From: JADLHS01 sp964561105
GTDB taxonomy: Bacteria; Verrucomicrobiota; Verrucomicrobiia; Limisphaerales; JADLHS01
DNA length: 64,000 bases
NCBI GenBank assembly: GCA_964561105.1
Contig: CAZLOH010000026.1
Location: 9,724-73,723 of the forward strand
Direction of reading: 5' to 3'
The position numbers were made by a program, and so were the translations under genes. The notes under the pieces were generated by a model. That model saw only the letters and a list, made by a program, of their open reading frames with translations. It was not told the origin of the DNA and did not search any database. This document shows positions 41,191 through 49,664 of this stretch, piece by piece (positions within the stretch are counted from its first letter, which is position 1; the number at the start of each line of letters is the position of its first letter).

Positions 41191-43764
41191 TCACTTGTAA
41201 ATCAAGTAGCGTTCGCGGCGTTGCGCGAAATCCACGAGGTTCATCCGCCAGGTTGCGCGAATTTCGTCGAGCGGTTTGTCCGCCCGCACGGCGGCCAGCG
41301 TGGCGGCGTCGAGCAGAAGGTGCTTCATTTTGTCGGGGTTGAACTCCTGCGGATAAAGCCGGTGAACGGTCTTGGCGATGAGCAGGCCCACGTCCACCAC
41401 ATGGCAGGTGTGGCGGTCGTTGAGCATGATGTAAACGCCGCCGCACTCGTGGCCCGTGTGGATGCTATACGTCGGCGTGAAACGAATCGGCACAAAGGAA
41501 ACCCCCGGCAGCGCCGCGCGATTCAACTCTTCCGCCAGTTTCACGTCGTCAATGTAGGGCGCGCCCACGACCTCGAACGGCGTGTCCGTCCCCCGACCCA
41601 CCGACAGGGCGCTTTCGAGCAGGCCGACGCCAGGATAGAGAATCGCCTGCTTCAAGTTGCGCATGTTCGGTGAAGGATTCGTCCACGGCAGGCCGGTGTC
41701 GTCGAAGTAATCCGTGCGCCGCCAGTTCTCCAGTTCGATGACGGCGAGCTTGGCGTTGGTCTTGCGTTCCGCGTTAAACATGCGCGCGAGTTCGCCCATC
41801 GTCATGGCGTAGCGCAGCGGCACCGGGTGAAATCCGACGAAGCTGGTCGGCCCGGTCAACACGGGTCCGTCCATCGTCACCCCATCAATCGGGTTGACCC
41901 GGTCCAGCACAATGAACTCGATGCCTGCCTCCGCCGCCGCTTCCAGGCACAGCCCCATCGTGGACGTATAGGTATAGAACCGGCAGCCGACGTCTTGAAT
42001 ATCGAACACGAGCGCATCCAAACCGTGCAACTGTTCCGGCGTCGGCTTTCGTCGTTCGCCGAACAGGCTGTAAACCGGCAGACCGGAGATGGCGTCGGTG
42101 CTGTCGCCCACCTTCTCGTCCACTTCTCCGCGGATGCCGTGTTCCGGCCCGAACAACGCCACGAGCGTGACGCCCGGGGCGTGCTGGAGCAAATCAATCG
42201 TTGCGTGACGATGCCGGTCCTGGCCGGTGTGGTTGGTGACGAGACCAATGCGTTTGCCTGCCAGCGGCGCAAAATTCTCTTCCTCCAACACGTCAATGCC
42301 GTTGAGGGTGGGACGGGTCGGTTGCGCCCGGCTGGGTTTGGGTGGGGCGGGACTGCTGACGAGCCGGCTCGCGGGGACGCTCGCCCCACCGAGGTTCGGT
42401 TGCTCACGCGGCGGCAACGCGTCGGGCACATTCCCGAAATCGAAATCGGTGATCGCTTCGGCCGCCAGCGTGCCCAACTTCCGTCGCAGCGCGGTGACGC
42501 TCCCCTTCTCCGTGGGATGATTGCGATTGGAAAGGAAGATGACGAATGTTTGGGAGAACGGATCAATCCAGATCGAAGTGCCCGTCCAGCCGGTGTGGCC
42601 GTACGAGCCCAGCGGAAACAATTCTCCGCGCGGCCCGCTGAAACCGGTGTCAATGTCCCAGCCGATACCACGTCGGCCTGGGATGTTCGGCGGTGTCTGA
42701 ACGCTGGTCATCAACTTCACGGTCTCCGGTTTGAAGATGCGCACGCCGTTAAGCTCGCCGCCGTTGAGCAGCATCCGGGCATAGCGCGCCAGATCGCTGG
42801 CGGTGAAAAACAAACCGGCGTGCCCCGCCACGCCTCCCATCCGCCGCGCGCGCGGATCATGCACCACCCCGCGCACCGGCACTCCGTTTTCCACTTCCGT
42901 CGGCGCAATCCGATCCAGCTTCGCTTTCGGCGGATTAAACCCCGTGTCGGTCATGCCGAGCGGGACATAAATTTCAGATCGAACAAACTGATCCAACGGC
43001 TGCCCGGTGATGCGCCGGACGATTTCGCCCAGCAGAATCGGGCCCGTGTCGCTGTACACCAACTTTTCGCCCGGCGGATTGGCGAGCTTTTCCTCGCACG
43101 CCAGTTGGATTGCTGCCGCCGTCCCGGACCAATCCGGTTTCAGACTGATGTCTGGCCGCAACCCGGAAACATGCGTGATCAACTGGCGGATTGTGACCTG
43201 CTCTTTGCCATCACCCGTGAACTCGGGAATGTATTTCACCACATGATCGTCCAGACTGAGTTGGCCCCGTTCCACCAGCAGCATGATGGCCGGCGTGCAA
43301 GCCACGACTTTGGTCAACGAAGCGGCGTCGAAGATGGTATCCTCGGTCATGGGTTCTTCCGTCGGCACCACCGCACGGTGGCCGTACGCTTTGTGGTAGC
43401 TCACGCCGTTGTGTTCCAACCAAAGGACGCCACCGGGACATTTGCCTTCGGCAATGGCCTCGTTGATCGCCGCATCCATGGCGGCCAGTTTGGACGCCCG
43501 GAACGGAGAGGCGGCGGCGGCGGTTTGCGCGGAGCAGGTGGGATTGAAGGAAACACCCAACAACAAACAACAAACACCAAGGAAGCACGAGCGGACAATC
43601 TTCAACCCAGTGTACCGGCGCGTGACGGTGCTGAGTCCTGATTCCGAAAACGACGATAATCGCCCATCGGTGGCCAAACCCACCCGACCGGCCGTTGAAG
43701 TTTGCGGCTGGGACGTTATTTGGAGTCCGGGGTTTGGCGTCTGGAGTTTGCTTCGCGATTTCAT
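41191..43764 (-). CDS. fusion of class C beta-lactamase-like serine hydrolase and DUF1343/NamZ exo-muramidase
   Basis: 857 residues from the ATG at 43764, two bases after the marC stop; the real signal peptide (IVRSCFLGVCCLLLGVSF) begins near the TTG at 43605, so the start may be there. The first domain has SLTK (catalytic Ser), YSDTG and the HTGWTG triad motif of class C-type hydrolases. The second domain (from about 42300 down) is DUF1343: GKRIGLVTNHTGQDR, ALFGPEHGIRGEVDEKVGD, FDIQDVGCRFYTYTSTM, VLDRVNPIDG. NamZ enzymes (GH171) release N-acetylmuramic acid from glycan ends. The fusion suggests exported peptidoglycan recycling. The linker (about 42361-42392) contains a genome repeat read as LGGASVPASRL. 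Confidence 0.88.
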   Translation of the reverse strand: MKSRSKLQTPNPGLQITSQPQTSTAGRVGLATDGRLSSFSESGLSTVTRRYTGLKIVRSCFLGVCCLLLGVSFNPTCSAQTAAAASPFRASKLAAMDAAINEAIAEGKCPGGVLWLEHNGVSYHKAYGHRAVVPTEEPMTEDTIFDAASLTKVVACTPAIMLLVERGQLSLDDHVVKYIPEFTGDGKEQVTIRQLITHVSGLRPDISLKPDWSGTAAAIQLACEEKLANPPGEKLVYSDTGPILLGEIVRRITGQPLDQFVRSEIYVPLGMTDTGFNPPKAKLDRIAPTEVENGVPVRGVVHDPRARRMGGVAGHAGLFFTASDLARYARMLLNGGELNGVRIFKPETVKLMTSVQTPPNIPGRRGIGWDIDTGFSGPRGELFPLGSYGHTGWTGTSIWIDPFSQTFVIFLSNRNHPTEKGSVTALRRKLGTLAAEAITDFDFGNVPDALPPREQPNLGGASVPASRLVSSPAPPKPSRAQPTRPTLNGIDVLEEENFAPLAGKRIGLVTNHTGQDRHRHATIDLLQHAPGVTLVALFGPEHGIRGEVDEKVGDSTDAISGLPVYSLFGERRKPTPEQLHGLDALVFDIQDVGCRFYTYTSTMGLCLEAAAEAGIEFIVLDRVNPIDGVTMDGPVLTGPTSFVGFHPVPLRYAMTMGELARMFNAERKTNAKLAVIELENWRRTDYFDDTGLPWTNPSPNMRNLKQAILYPGVGLLESALSVGRGTDTPFEVVGAPYIDDVKLAEELNRAALPGVSFVPIRFTPTYSIHTGHECGGVYIMLNDRHTCHVVDVGLLIAKTVHRLYPQEFNPDKMKHLLLDAATLAAVRADKPLDEIRATWRMNLVDFAQRRERYLIYK

Positions 43765-43766
43765 CT

Positions 43767-44414
43767 TCAAGGTTGCAACCACCCGGCCCGCACCGCCTTC
43801 ACGCCGTTGATCATGAACTGCACGGCCACCGCCGCGAGCAGCAGGCCCATGATGCGCGTGGTGACTTTCATGGCGATGGGATTCAGCCATTTTGCGCCAT
43901 TGGCCGACACATGAAAGATCCAGTAGGTCGTCAACGAAACCGCGCCAATGCAGCCGAAGAGCGCCGCGTGCTGGGCGAGATCGGTCGCGCGCGATTGCAT
44001 GACGATGACCGTGGAAATGGAGCCCGGGCCGGCCAGCATCGGCACCGCCAGCGGCGTGATGGCCACATCCGATTTCTCCGTGCCGGCGCTGGTTTCCTCG
44101 CTCGTCTCGATCACGCGCGAACGTTGCGCCCGCAACATGTCCAGCGCCACGATCAGCAGGACGATGCTCGCGGCAATTTGAAAAGCGGGCATGGTGATCC
44201 CCAGCATTTTGAAAATGAAATTCCCGGCGACGGCAAACACCAGGAGCACCGCCGCCATGACGATCGTGGCGAGCCGGGCGGTATGGATGCGGTGTTCGGG
44301 CGTGTCGCGCGGAGTCATGGCGAGAAAGACCGGCACGGTGGCAATCGGGTCCACAATGACGAACAGCGACCCGTAGGCCAGCAGCGTGAACTCAATCAGC
44401 GGTGGCGCGCTCAT
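43767..44414 (-). CDS. marC: MarC family integral membrane protein
   Basis: 215 residues with six hydrophobic segments. The MarC/UPF0056 pattern is clear: YGSLFVIVDPIATVPVFLAM, ATIVMAAVLLVFAVAGNFIF, AFQIAASIVLLIVALDMLRA, ITPLAVPMLAGPGSISTVIV, and VTTRIMGLLLAAVAVQFMING. The function of MarC remains unsettled; it is not a confirmed multidrug pump. Its ATG overlaps the stop of the upstream gene by ATGA, and the fused hydrolase gene follows after 2 bp, so three genes form one operon. Confidence 0.9.
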   Translation of the reverse strand: MSAPPLIEFTLLAYGSLFVIVDPIATVPVFLAMTPRDTPEHRIHTARLATIVMAAVLLVFAVAGNFIFKMLGITMPAFQIAASIVLLIVALDMLRAQRSRVIETSEETSAGTEKSDVAITPLAVPMLAGPGSISTVIVMQSRATDLAQHAALFGCIGAVSLTTYWIFHVSANGAKWLNPIAMKVTTRIMGLLLAAVAVQFMINGVKAVRAGWLQP

Positions 44415-45817
44415 GCGGAACAGGGAGCCATCACGGCCTCACTCATGCCGTGGACGATTTTCTTGTCGGCCGGCACGATGGTGGCGAGGATGCCGCCGAG
44501 CTGCGGACGGGCGGCATCACCTTCGCCGGCCACAAAATAATACGGGCACAACCGCGCCCGACCATTCATCGGCACGACCTCCCGGCTCGCAAAGTCGAAC
44601 CATTGCGTCGCAACCAGTGTGGGCTTGTGAAAGCGTTGCAAGACGCGCGGCGACTGCGCGAAGTGTGCGAGCGCATCATCCACCGCCTTCCCCCAGGCCT
44701 CCTGGGAGAGGTCGCTGCCGAGGAAAACTCCGCGCGCGCCCCAGGCGTGTTCCGAGAAACCGGAAACTTTCACGATCAGCTCGCGTTCCTGATGCGACAG
44801 CGCCTTGAGCTGCTGCCAGTCCGTCAGGTTCAACTCCGGGATCGCGCCCTGCGGCGGGAGCGGCGACGGATCAATCACCCAGGTGTACGGCACGAGCTTT
44901 TTGAGCCGGGTGAAAAAACCTTCGCCGAGTTCCTGTCGCCAGAAGCCGTGCAGGTTGCGATTCCAGAGGAGGGCAAACAGCATTTTCTCCTCGAACACCG
45001 GCTTGGGTGGCGGTGTGAGGCGGATTCTTTTTTGCCCGGCGAGCGCGAACAGTTGCGACGCGTTGGCGACGTTGGGCAGATCAAACAATTCGAAGAAGCG
45101 ATACGCGGCATCTCCGTCCGCAAACGCGGTAAAGCCGGCATCGCGCACGGTAAAGCGCGGGCCGAGTTGTTCCGCCAGCCATTGCATCTCCGGACGGTAG
45201 GTGGCGGCCTCCTCGGACACAATGACATGAACGTGTGGCGCGTCGCCAAAGATGCTCGCGAACCCGCGCAACATTCCCTCCGGGCCGCCGATGACGGGCG
45301 CGGCGGGTTCGGCGGCACGCGGAACACGGGAGTAAACCTGATTCAACCACGCAGTCAGACCAATACCGCCGGGGACGGAATCCAGTTCGGTCACGCTCAA
45401 GCCCTGCTCGGTGAGCAGGAGGTCCGGTCGGATCACGCGCGGCACGTCATTCTTGAAGGCCAACGATCGTTGCCGGGCGACGAGTTCAGCCGGTTTGCCG
45501 AGATCGAGCCAACGAGCCACCCACTCCGGCATTTTACCTTCGGCGCTCTTGCGATAGAGCAGATTTACCGCCCGGTAAAACTGGAGCAGCACCCGACCCA
45601 GCGATTCAATCTCTTTGACCCGTGCCGGACCGAGCGCAAACGGCGCGGGCGAAACCCGCCATTCCAGCCCGGCAAACAAACCGTCCGCCGGGAGACTTTC
45701 CCGGACGTGACGGGCCGACGCCGCGGCCTGGTCGCTGGTCATGGTGAGGACGTTGGACACAATTTCCTGGCGCCCACCGTAGGGCAATCCAACCGCAGCG
45801 TCAAAAATGAAACGCAC
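44411..45817 (-). CDS. large conserved cytosolic protein, unknown
   Basis: 468 residues from a GTG at 45817 (VRFIFDAAVGLPYGGRQEI); an ATG at 45742 gives 443. Conserved-looking blocks include LLQFYRAVNLLYRKSAEG, VIRPDLLLTEQGLSVTELDS, GGIGLTAWLNQVY, ELIVKVSGFSEHAWGARGV and MNGRARLCPYYFV. The last two with VSGFSE...QRFHKP hint at an ATP-grasp-like fold, but this was not verified. No membrane segment. First gene of the unit with marC and the fused hydrolase. Confidence 0.7.
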   Translation of the reverse strand: MRFIFDAAVGLPYGGRQEIVSNVLTMTSDQAAASARHVRESLPADGLFAGLEWRVSPAPFALGPARVKEIESLGRVLLQFYRAVNLLYRKSAEGKMPEWVARWLDLGKPAELVARQRSLAFKNDVPRVIRPDLLLTEQGLSVTELDSVPGGIGLTAWLNQVYSRVPRAAEPAAPVIGGPEGMLRGFASIFGDAPHVHVIVSEEAATYRPEMQWLAEQLGPRFTVRDAGFTAFADGDAAYRFFELFDLPNVANASQLFALAGQKRIRLTPPPKPVFEEKMLFALLWNRNLHGFWRQELGEGFFTRLKKLVPYTWVIDPSPLPPQGAIPELNLTDWQQLKALSHQERELIVKVSGFSEHAWGARGVFLGSDLSQEAWGKAVDDALAHFAQSPRVLQRFHKPTLVATQWFDFASREVVPMNGRARLCPYYFVAGEGDAARPQLGGILATIVPADKKIVHGMSEAVMAPCSA

Positions 45818-45931
45818 TTTCGTCCGGGCTTGGGCCGCTTGGAGATTGTTCGAAGGCGAAATTAACGTCGCCGTGTTTTGCCTCCGGGCAGGGATTGAAT
45901 TGCTTGCGTGAGTTTTCCATACTGGTCGTCC

Positions 45932-46810
45932 ATGAAGCCACTGATCGCCCTGCTCTGCCTGTTCGCCACTCTCACCACCGCCCGCGCACAAACCAACGTC
46001 ACGTTCCCGCTCTGGGCCAACGGCGCTCCGGGCGCGCTGGGGCACGAGGCCAAGGATATTCCCACGCTGACCGTGTTCCAACCAGCTCCGGAGAAAGCCA
46101 CGGGCGCGGCGATGGTGATCTGCCCCGGCGGCGGCTATGGCATGTTGGCGGATCACGAAGGGTCGGCCTACGCGCGCTGGTTCAATGAACTGGGCATCAC
46201 CGCCTTCGTCCTCAAGTACCGGCTCGGGTCCGCCGGCTACCGCCACCCGGTGATGTTGCAGGACGCCGCCCGTGCGCTGCGCACCGTGCGTGCGCGCGCG
46301 GCGGAATGGCAGCTCGACCCCAAACGCATCGGCATCATCGGGTCATCGGCCGGCGGCCACCTGGCTTCCACGTTGCTGACACATTTCGACGCGGGCGATC
46401 CGGGCTCGCCGGATGTGATCGAACGGGCCAGCTCCCGGCCGGACATGGGAATACTTTGTTACGCCGTCATCACGATGGGCAAGTTCACCCATGCCGGCTC
46501 CAAGGCGAATCTGCTCGGTCAGAATCCTTCCCCGGAACTGGTGACCAATCTTTCCAACGAACTCCAGGTGACGTCCAATACGCCGCCGTGTTTCATCTGG
46601 CACACGGAGGAGGACAAGGTCGTGCCGGTGGAGAACAGCCTGCAATTTGCGGAAGCCTGCCGCCGCGCGGGCGTGCCGTTCGCTCTGCACATCTACCTGC
46701 ACGGGGCGCACGGGTTGGGACTGGGCACGCGCAGCCGGGACGCGACACTCCGACACCCGTGGGTGCGGGACTGCGAATTCTGGTTGAAAGAGGCGGGCTT
46801 TGCGAAGTGA
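45932..46810 (+). CDS. exported alpha/beta hydrolase (esterase, BD-FAE type)
   Basis: 292 residues from the ATG at 45932. The signal peptide (LIALLCLFATLTTARAQ) is followed by VTFPLWANGAPGA. The oxyanion segment is VICPGGGYGMLADHEG, and the nucleophile elbow is GIIGSSAGGHLAS with Ser in GxSxG. The acid is Asp in WHTEEDKVVPVENS and the histidine is in HGAHGLGLG. This pattern is that of xylan-acetyl or feruloyl-type esterases often found in polysaccharide-degrading bacteria. It is divergent from the marC operon. Confidence 0.9.
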   Translation: MKPLIALLCLFATLTTARAQTNVTFPLWANGAPGALGHEAKDIPTLTVFQPAPEKATGAAMVICPGGGYGMLADHEGSAYARWFNELGITAFVLKYRLGSAGYRHPVMLQDAARALRTVRARAAEWQLDPKRIGIIGSSAGGHLASTLLTHFDAGDPGSPDVIERASSRPDMGILCYAVITMGKFTHAGSKANLLGQNPSPELVTNLSNELQVTSNTPPCFIWHTEEDKVVPVENSLQFAEACRRAGVPFALHIYLHGAHGLGLGTRSRDATLRHPWVRDCEFWLKEAGFAK

Positions 46811-46828
46811 ACCGGTGGCGTGACGACT

Positions 46829-46956
46829 AACCCGAACACTTCACACTCGTAACGCCGGGTTGGGGAACCCAGCTTTCAGGACCGCGAGGCTTGGAGGCCG
46901 CGTGCCCCCACGCGGCGGCGTGTCAACATTCCAAGCCGCGCGTGAAAAATACACCT
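46829..46956. repeat. dispersed ~120-bp repeat, copy B
   Basis: Close relative of 19859-19988, again directly behind a plus-strand stop codon. Shared blocks appear in the same order: TCACACT, GTAACG, GGGTTGGGGAAC, GCTTTCAG, GAGGCTT, AGGCCGCG, ACGCGGC, TTCCAAGC. It runs up to the last codons of the convergent gene at 46955. Confidence 0.65.
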
Positions 46957-47422
46957 AATCAATGCGCTTCACGGTCACGAACCAGGCAGTCTTGTTGGGC
47001 GCGTTGCCGCCGAGCACGAGAATTTCACCCTTGGGCAGCGGTTGCGTGCGGGTATAGCAGACGTGATCCTTTTGCCCGTGCATGGATACCTCCACCTTGT
47101 CCTTGCCGACGAGCCGCACTTCGATCGTGCACTTCTTGCTCAGGGTTACGGAATTGGTGTCGCCGGTCACGACGATGAATCGTTTGCGATTGACCTCGAA
47201 ATAATTTTCCCATTTCAGCGGGATTTCATCGAGCTTCTTGCGCACGTCGGCGTCCACCGGCTTGAGTTTCGGATCCGGGCTCTGCTTGTCATTCGTGGCC
47301 CAGATCAGTTGGGATTCGAAATGAGCTTCGTCCGCCCGGGCATCCGCGGCGCTCACCGCCAGCACCATGAACGTGGACAACAGCGCGGAAAACGGGAACA
47401 AAGGATTGTGCGTAAGTCTCAT
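46955..47422 (-). CDS. exported protein of unknown function, in sigma-factor operon
   Basis: 155 residues with a signal peptide (FPFSALLSTFMVLAVSAADA). The mature part is beta-rich: HFESQLIWATNDKQSPDP, LKWENYFEVNRKRFIVV, TIEVRLVGKDKVEVSMHGQK, and WFVTVKRID at the end. Its ATG abuts the stop codon of the anti-sigma gene, so it is translated with it. Probably an exported partner of the sigma/anti-sigma switch or a regulon member; no family recognised. Confidence 0.7.
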   Translation of the reverse strand: MRLTHNPLFPFSALLSTFMVLAVSAADARADEAHFESQLIWATNDKQSPDPKLKPVDADVRKKLDEIPLKWENYFEVNRKRFIVVTGDTNSVTLSKKCTIEVRLVGKDKVEVSMHGQKDHVCYTRTQPLPKGEILVLGGNAPNKTAWFVTVKRID

Positions 47423-47941
47423 TTAATCGTGTCCGAGAGTATCATTTCCGTCCAAAGTGGTGAACTCGTTTTCCGCCGGATAATCCAACCAGACCAGCGT
47501 CGTGCCGGAGGCGTAGTCGCGATACGTGAACGCGCCGGCATCCGAGAACGTCGTCTGCGTATGTTCCAACCGGCCGTTGCCCGCTGAATGAAATTGATAA
47601 CCGGCAAGCGCCACGGCCAACAGAACCGCCACCAGTCCGCTGGCGGGGAGCAGGCGACGCCACCAAATCGTCAGGCTCGAACTCTCCGACGCCGGGACGG
47701 CGGAAGTTTTTTCCTGACGTTCAATCCCGCGTCGAATCTGCGACCAGTAGAATTCTCGCGTAGCTGGCACCTTGAGGTCCACCTCGTGACCGGCGAGGAC
47801 GTCGCGCGTCTGGGTCAACTCGCCGAGTAGATCTCGCGCTTCGACGTCGTGCGCGATCAAGTCTTTCACGGCCTGCGCCTCCCCGTCCGGCAATTCGCCA
47901 TCCAGGTGGGCCTGCAATTTTAATTGTAACTCTTGTTTCAT
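47423..47941 (-). CDS. anti-sigma factor, membrane-bound
   Basis: 172 residues from the ATG at 47941, which overlaps the sigma-factor stop by ATGA. The N-terminus LQAHLDGELPDGEAQAVKDL resembles the zinc-finger-less anti-sigma domain of the ZAS type. A membrane helix (LLPASGLVAVLLAVALAGYQF) separates it from a ~60-residue periplasmic tail (FTYRDYASGTTLVWLDYP). It should hold the ECF sigma factor at the membrane until a signal is received. Confidence 0.83.
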   Translation of the reverse strand: MKQELQLKLQAHLDGELPDGEAQAVKDLIAHDVEARDLLGELTQTRDVLAGHEVDLKVPATREFYWSQIRRGIERQEKTSAVPASESSSLTIWWRRLLPASGLVAVLLAVALAGYQFHSAGNGRLEHTQTTFSDAGAFTYRDYASGTTLVWLDYPAENEFTTLDGNDTLGHD

Positions 47942-48546
47942 GTTCCACTCTCCCGCTCCGGCTTTTTCAAATCTTGCAACAACGATGCCATCCGCCGCCG
48001 GGCGTAAAACAAACGCGACATCACCGTGCCAATCGAGCATTTCAGGGTCTTGGCGATCCGCTTGTATTCCATGTGCTCGAACTCATGGAGCACCAGCACC
48101 GTGCGATGCGCCTCCGAAAGCTGGCTCATCGCCTGGTCAATCCGCTCCCGCAACTCGGCCCGCTCCAGTCCCTCGGTCGGGTTCACCGTCACCACCGGCA
48201 TGTGCCGCTCGACGCCGCCGGATTCCTCGTTCATCTCCTCGATGGATTCAGCGCGCTGCCGTTTCTTCTTGCGCAGTTGATCCAAGCAGAGGTTGATCAC
48301 AATCCGGGTCATCCAGGTGGGGAAACTGGAATCGCCCTGAAACTGCACCAGGCGTTGCCAGCCCTTGATCCAGGCTTCCTGAGAAAGATCAACGGCCTCG
48401 TCCTCATTCCGCATCATGGTATAAGCCCGGGCAAAAATCTTGTCCCGATGCCGGGCCACCAATTCCTCAAACGCCTGCATGTCTCCCTTCTGCGCGGCCG
48501 CGACCAGGGCCGGATCCAAGGCGGAGGAATAATCTTTTTCGGCCAT
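47938..48546 (-). CDS. ECF-type RNA polymerase sigma factor
   Basis: 202 residues from the ATG at 48546. Region 2 is FEELVARHRDKIFARAYTMM followed by NEDEAVDLSQEAWIKGWQRL and FPTWMTRIVINLCLDQLRKK; region 4 is QLSEAHRTVLVLHEFEHMEY with KRIAKTLKCSIGTVMSRLFY, a clear helix-turn-helix. It is of RpoE type, co-transcribed with its anti-sigma factor and an exported protein, and lies 38 bp behind hisB on the same strand. Confidence 0.95.
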   Translation of the reverse strand: MAEKDYSSALDPALVAAAQKGDMQAFEELVARHRDKIFARAYTMMRNEDEAVDLSQEAWIKGWQRLVQFQGDSSFPTWMTRIVINLCLDQLRKKKRQRAESIEEMNEESGGVERHMPVVTVNPTEGLERAELRERIDQAMSQLSEAHRTVLVLHEFEHMEYKRIAKTLKCSIGTVMSRLFYARRRMASLLQDLKKPERESGT

Positions 48547-48584
48547 CGCTTCGACGGGTCGGGTTCGCGCGTTATTCAGGGCGG

Positions 48585-49256
48585 TTAGAGCTTTCCCTTC
48601 GTGCTCGGCAACCGCCCGGCCAGCCGGGGATCCCGTTGCGCCGCGGCGTCCACCGCCTTGGCAAACGCCTTGAAGAGGGCTTCCACAATGTGATGCGGTT
48701 CGTCGCCATAAAGCAGTTCCAGATGAAGATTGCAGCGGGCGGCATTGGTAAATCCTTGAAAGAATTCGCGCGCCAGACCAAAGCGAAAGGCGCTGGACGA
48801 ATCCTGTTCCCGCTCGGATCGGGCAAGTTTCTTGTAGGCCTGATGGTCCAGCCCGCGCCAGACCAGGTACGGTCGCCCGCTGAAATCCACCACGCAACGG
48901 GCCAGACATTCGTCCATCGGCACGTGCGCCTCGCCGGTAAAGGGGTTCTTCGGATGAAAGCCCGTGCCGTAGCGACGGATGCCCTTCTTGTCGCCCAAGG
49001 CCTGCCGGAATGCCTCGCCCAACGCGATGCCGCAGTCTTCGACCGTGTGATGCGCATCCACCTCGAGATCGCCGACGCAGCGGAGGTCCAAATCCAACAC
49101 CCCGTGCTTGGCAAAGAGCGTGAGCATGTGGTCGAAAAAGGGAATCCCGGTTTTGACGGACGCCCGGCCATGCCCATCGAGATTCAGCCGGATGTTGATG
49201 CGGGTCTCGGTGGTGTTCCGTTTAATGGTTGCCTGGCGACGTTTCACTTCGTCCAT
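48585..49256 (-). CDS. hisB: imidazoleglycerol-phosphate dehydratase
   Basis: 223 residues from the ATG at 49256. The Mn-binding motifs FFDHMLTLFAKHG and DAHHTVEDCGIALG, then YGDEPHHIVEALFKAFAKA, are intact. It carries out the sixth step of histidine synthesis as a monofunctional enzyme. A stretch of about 12 residues (TGFHPKNPFTGEAH) before VPMDECLARCVVDFSGRP is longer than in most relatives. No other his gene is in the window. Confidence 0.95.
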   Translation of the reverse strand: MDEVKRRQATIKRNTTETRINIRLNLDGHGRASVKTGIPFFDHMLTLFAKHGVLDLDLRCVGDLEVDAHHTVEDCGIALGEAFRQALGDKKGIRRYGTGFHPKNPFTGEAHVPMDECLARCVVDFSGRPYLVWRGLDHQAYKKLARSEREQDSSSAFRFGLAREFFQGFTNAARCNLHLELLYGDEPHHIVEALFKAFAKAVDAAAQRDPRLAGRLPSTKGKL

Positions 49257-49407
49257 TAAAGCAGACTGCCAATTTGAAGATAAAGCCCAATCGCTCGGGC
49301 GGCCCAATTCCGCTTCCGTAGGACCGGCGTCGCGCCTGGCTCAAACCGCCCAATGTCCCGCTGGCGCGGGCAGTGTTGGCCTGGAAATTTCACAAACCTT
49401 CTCCTTA

Positions 49408-49540
49408 ACACCGCGCTTTAGCGCGGTGTGGCGGACTAACCGAGTGAAAAACCGTTTGAACGGTTTTCCGCAATCTGTTGAAACCGTTGAAACGGTTTCG
49501 ACTCCGCTGCCGTCCGGGACACCCCGCTGAAGCGGGGTGT
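49408..49540. repeat. four consecutive perfect hairpins
   Basis: ACACCGCGCT/AGCGCGGTGT (49408-49429), AAAACCGTT/AACGGTTTT (49448-49467), GAAACCGTT/AACGGTTTC (49480-49499) and ACACCCCGCT/AGCGGGGTGT (49519-49540). Each has a two-base loop. The outer pair and the inner pair are related in sequence. They fill part of the 408-bp space between hisB and the TPR gene, where no gene was seen. Confidence 0.65.
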
Positions 49541-49664
49541 TACTGAGAGGCGACCAGCAGTCGCCCGCAAGTTTGTGAAATCTTCGGGTTAAATGCTTCG
49601 TTCCGGATCAATTCCCATCCGTGGAGGCCACGTTCGGGGGCGGCCGGCCCGGCGCCTTCGCACT

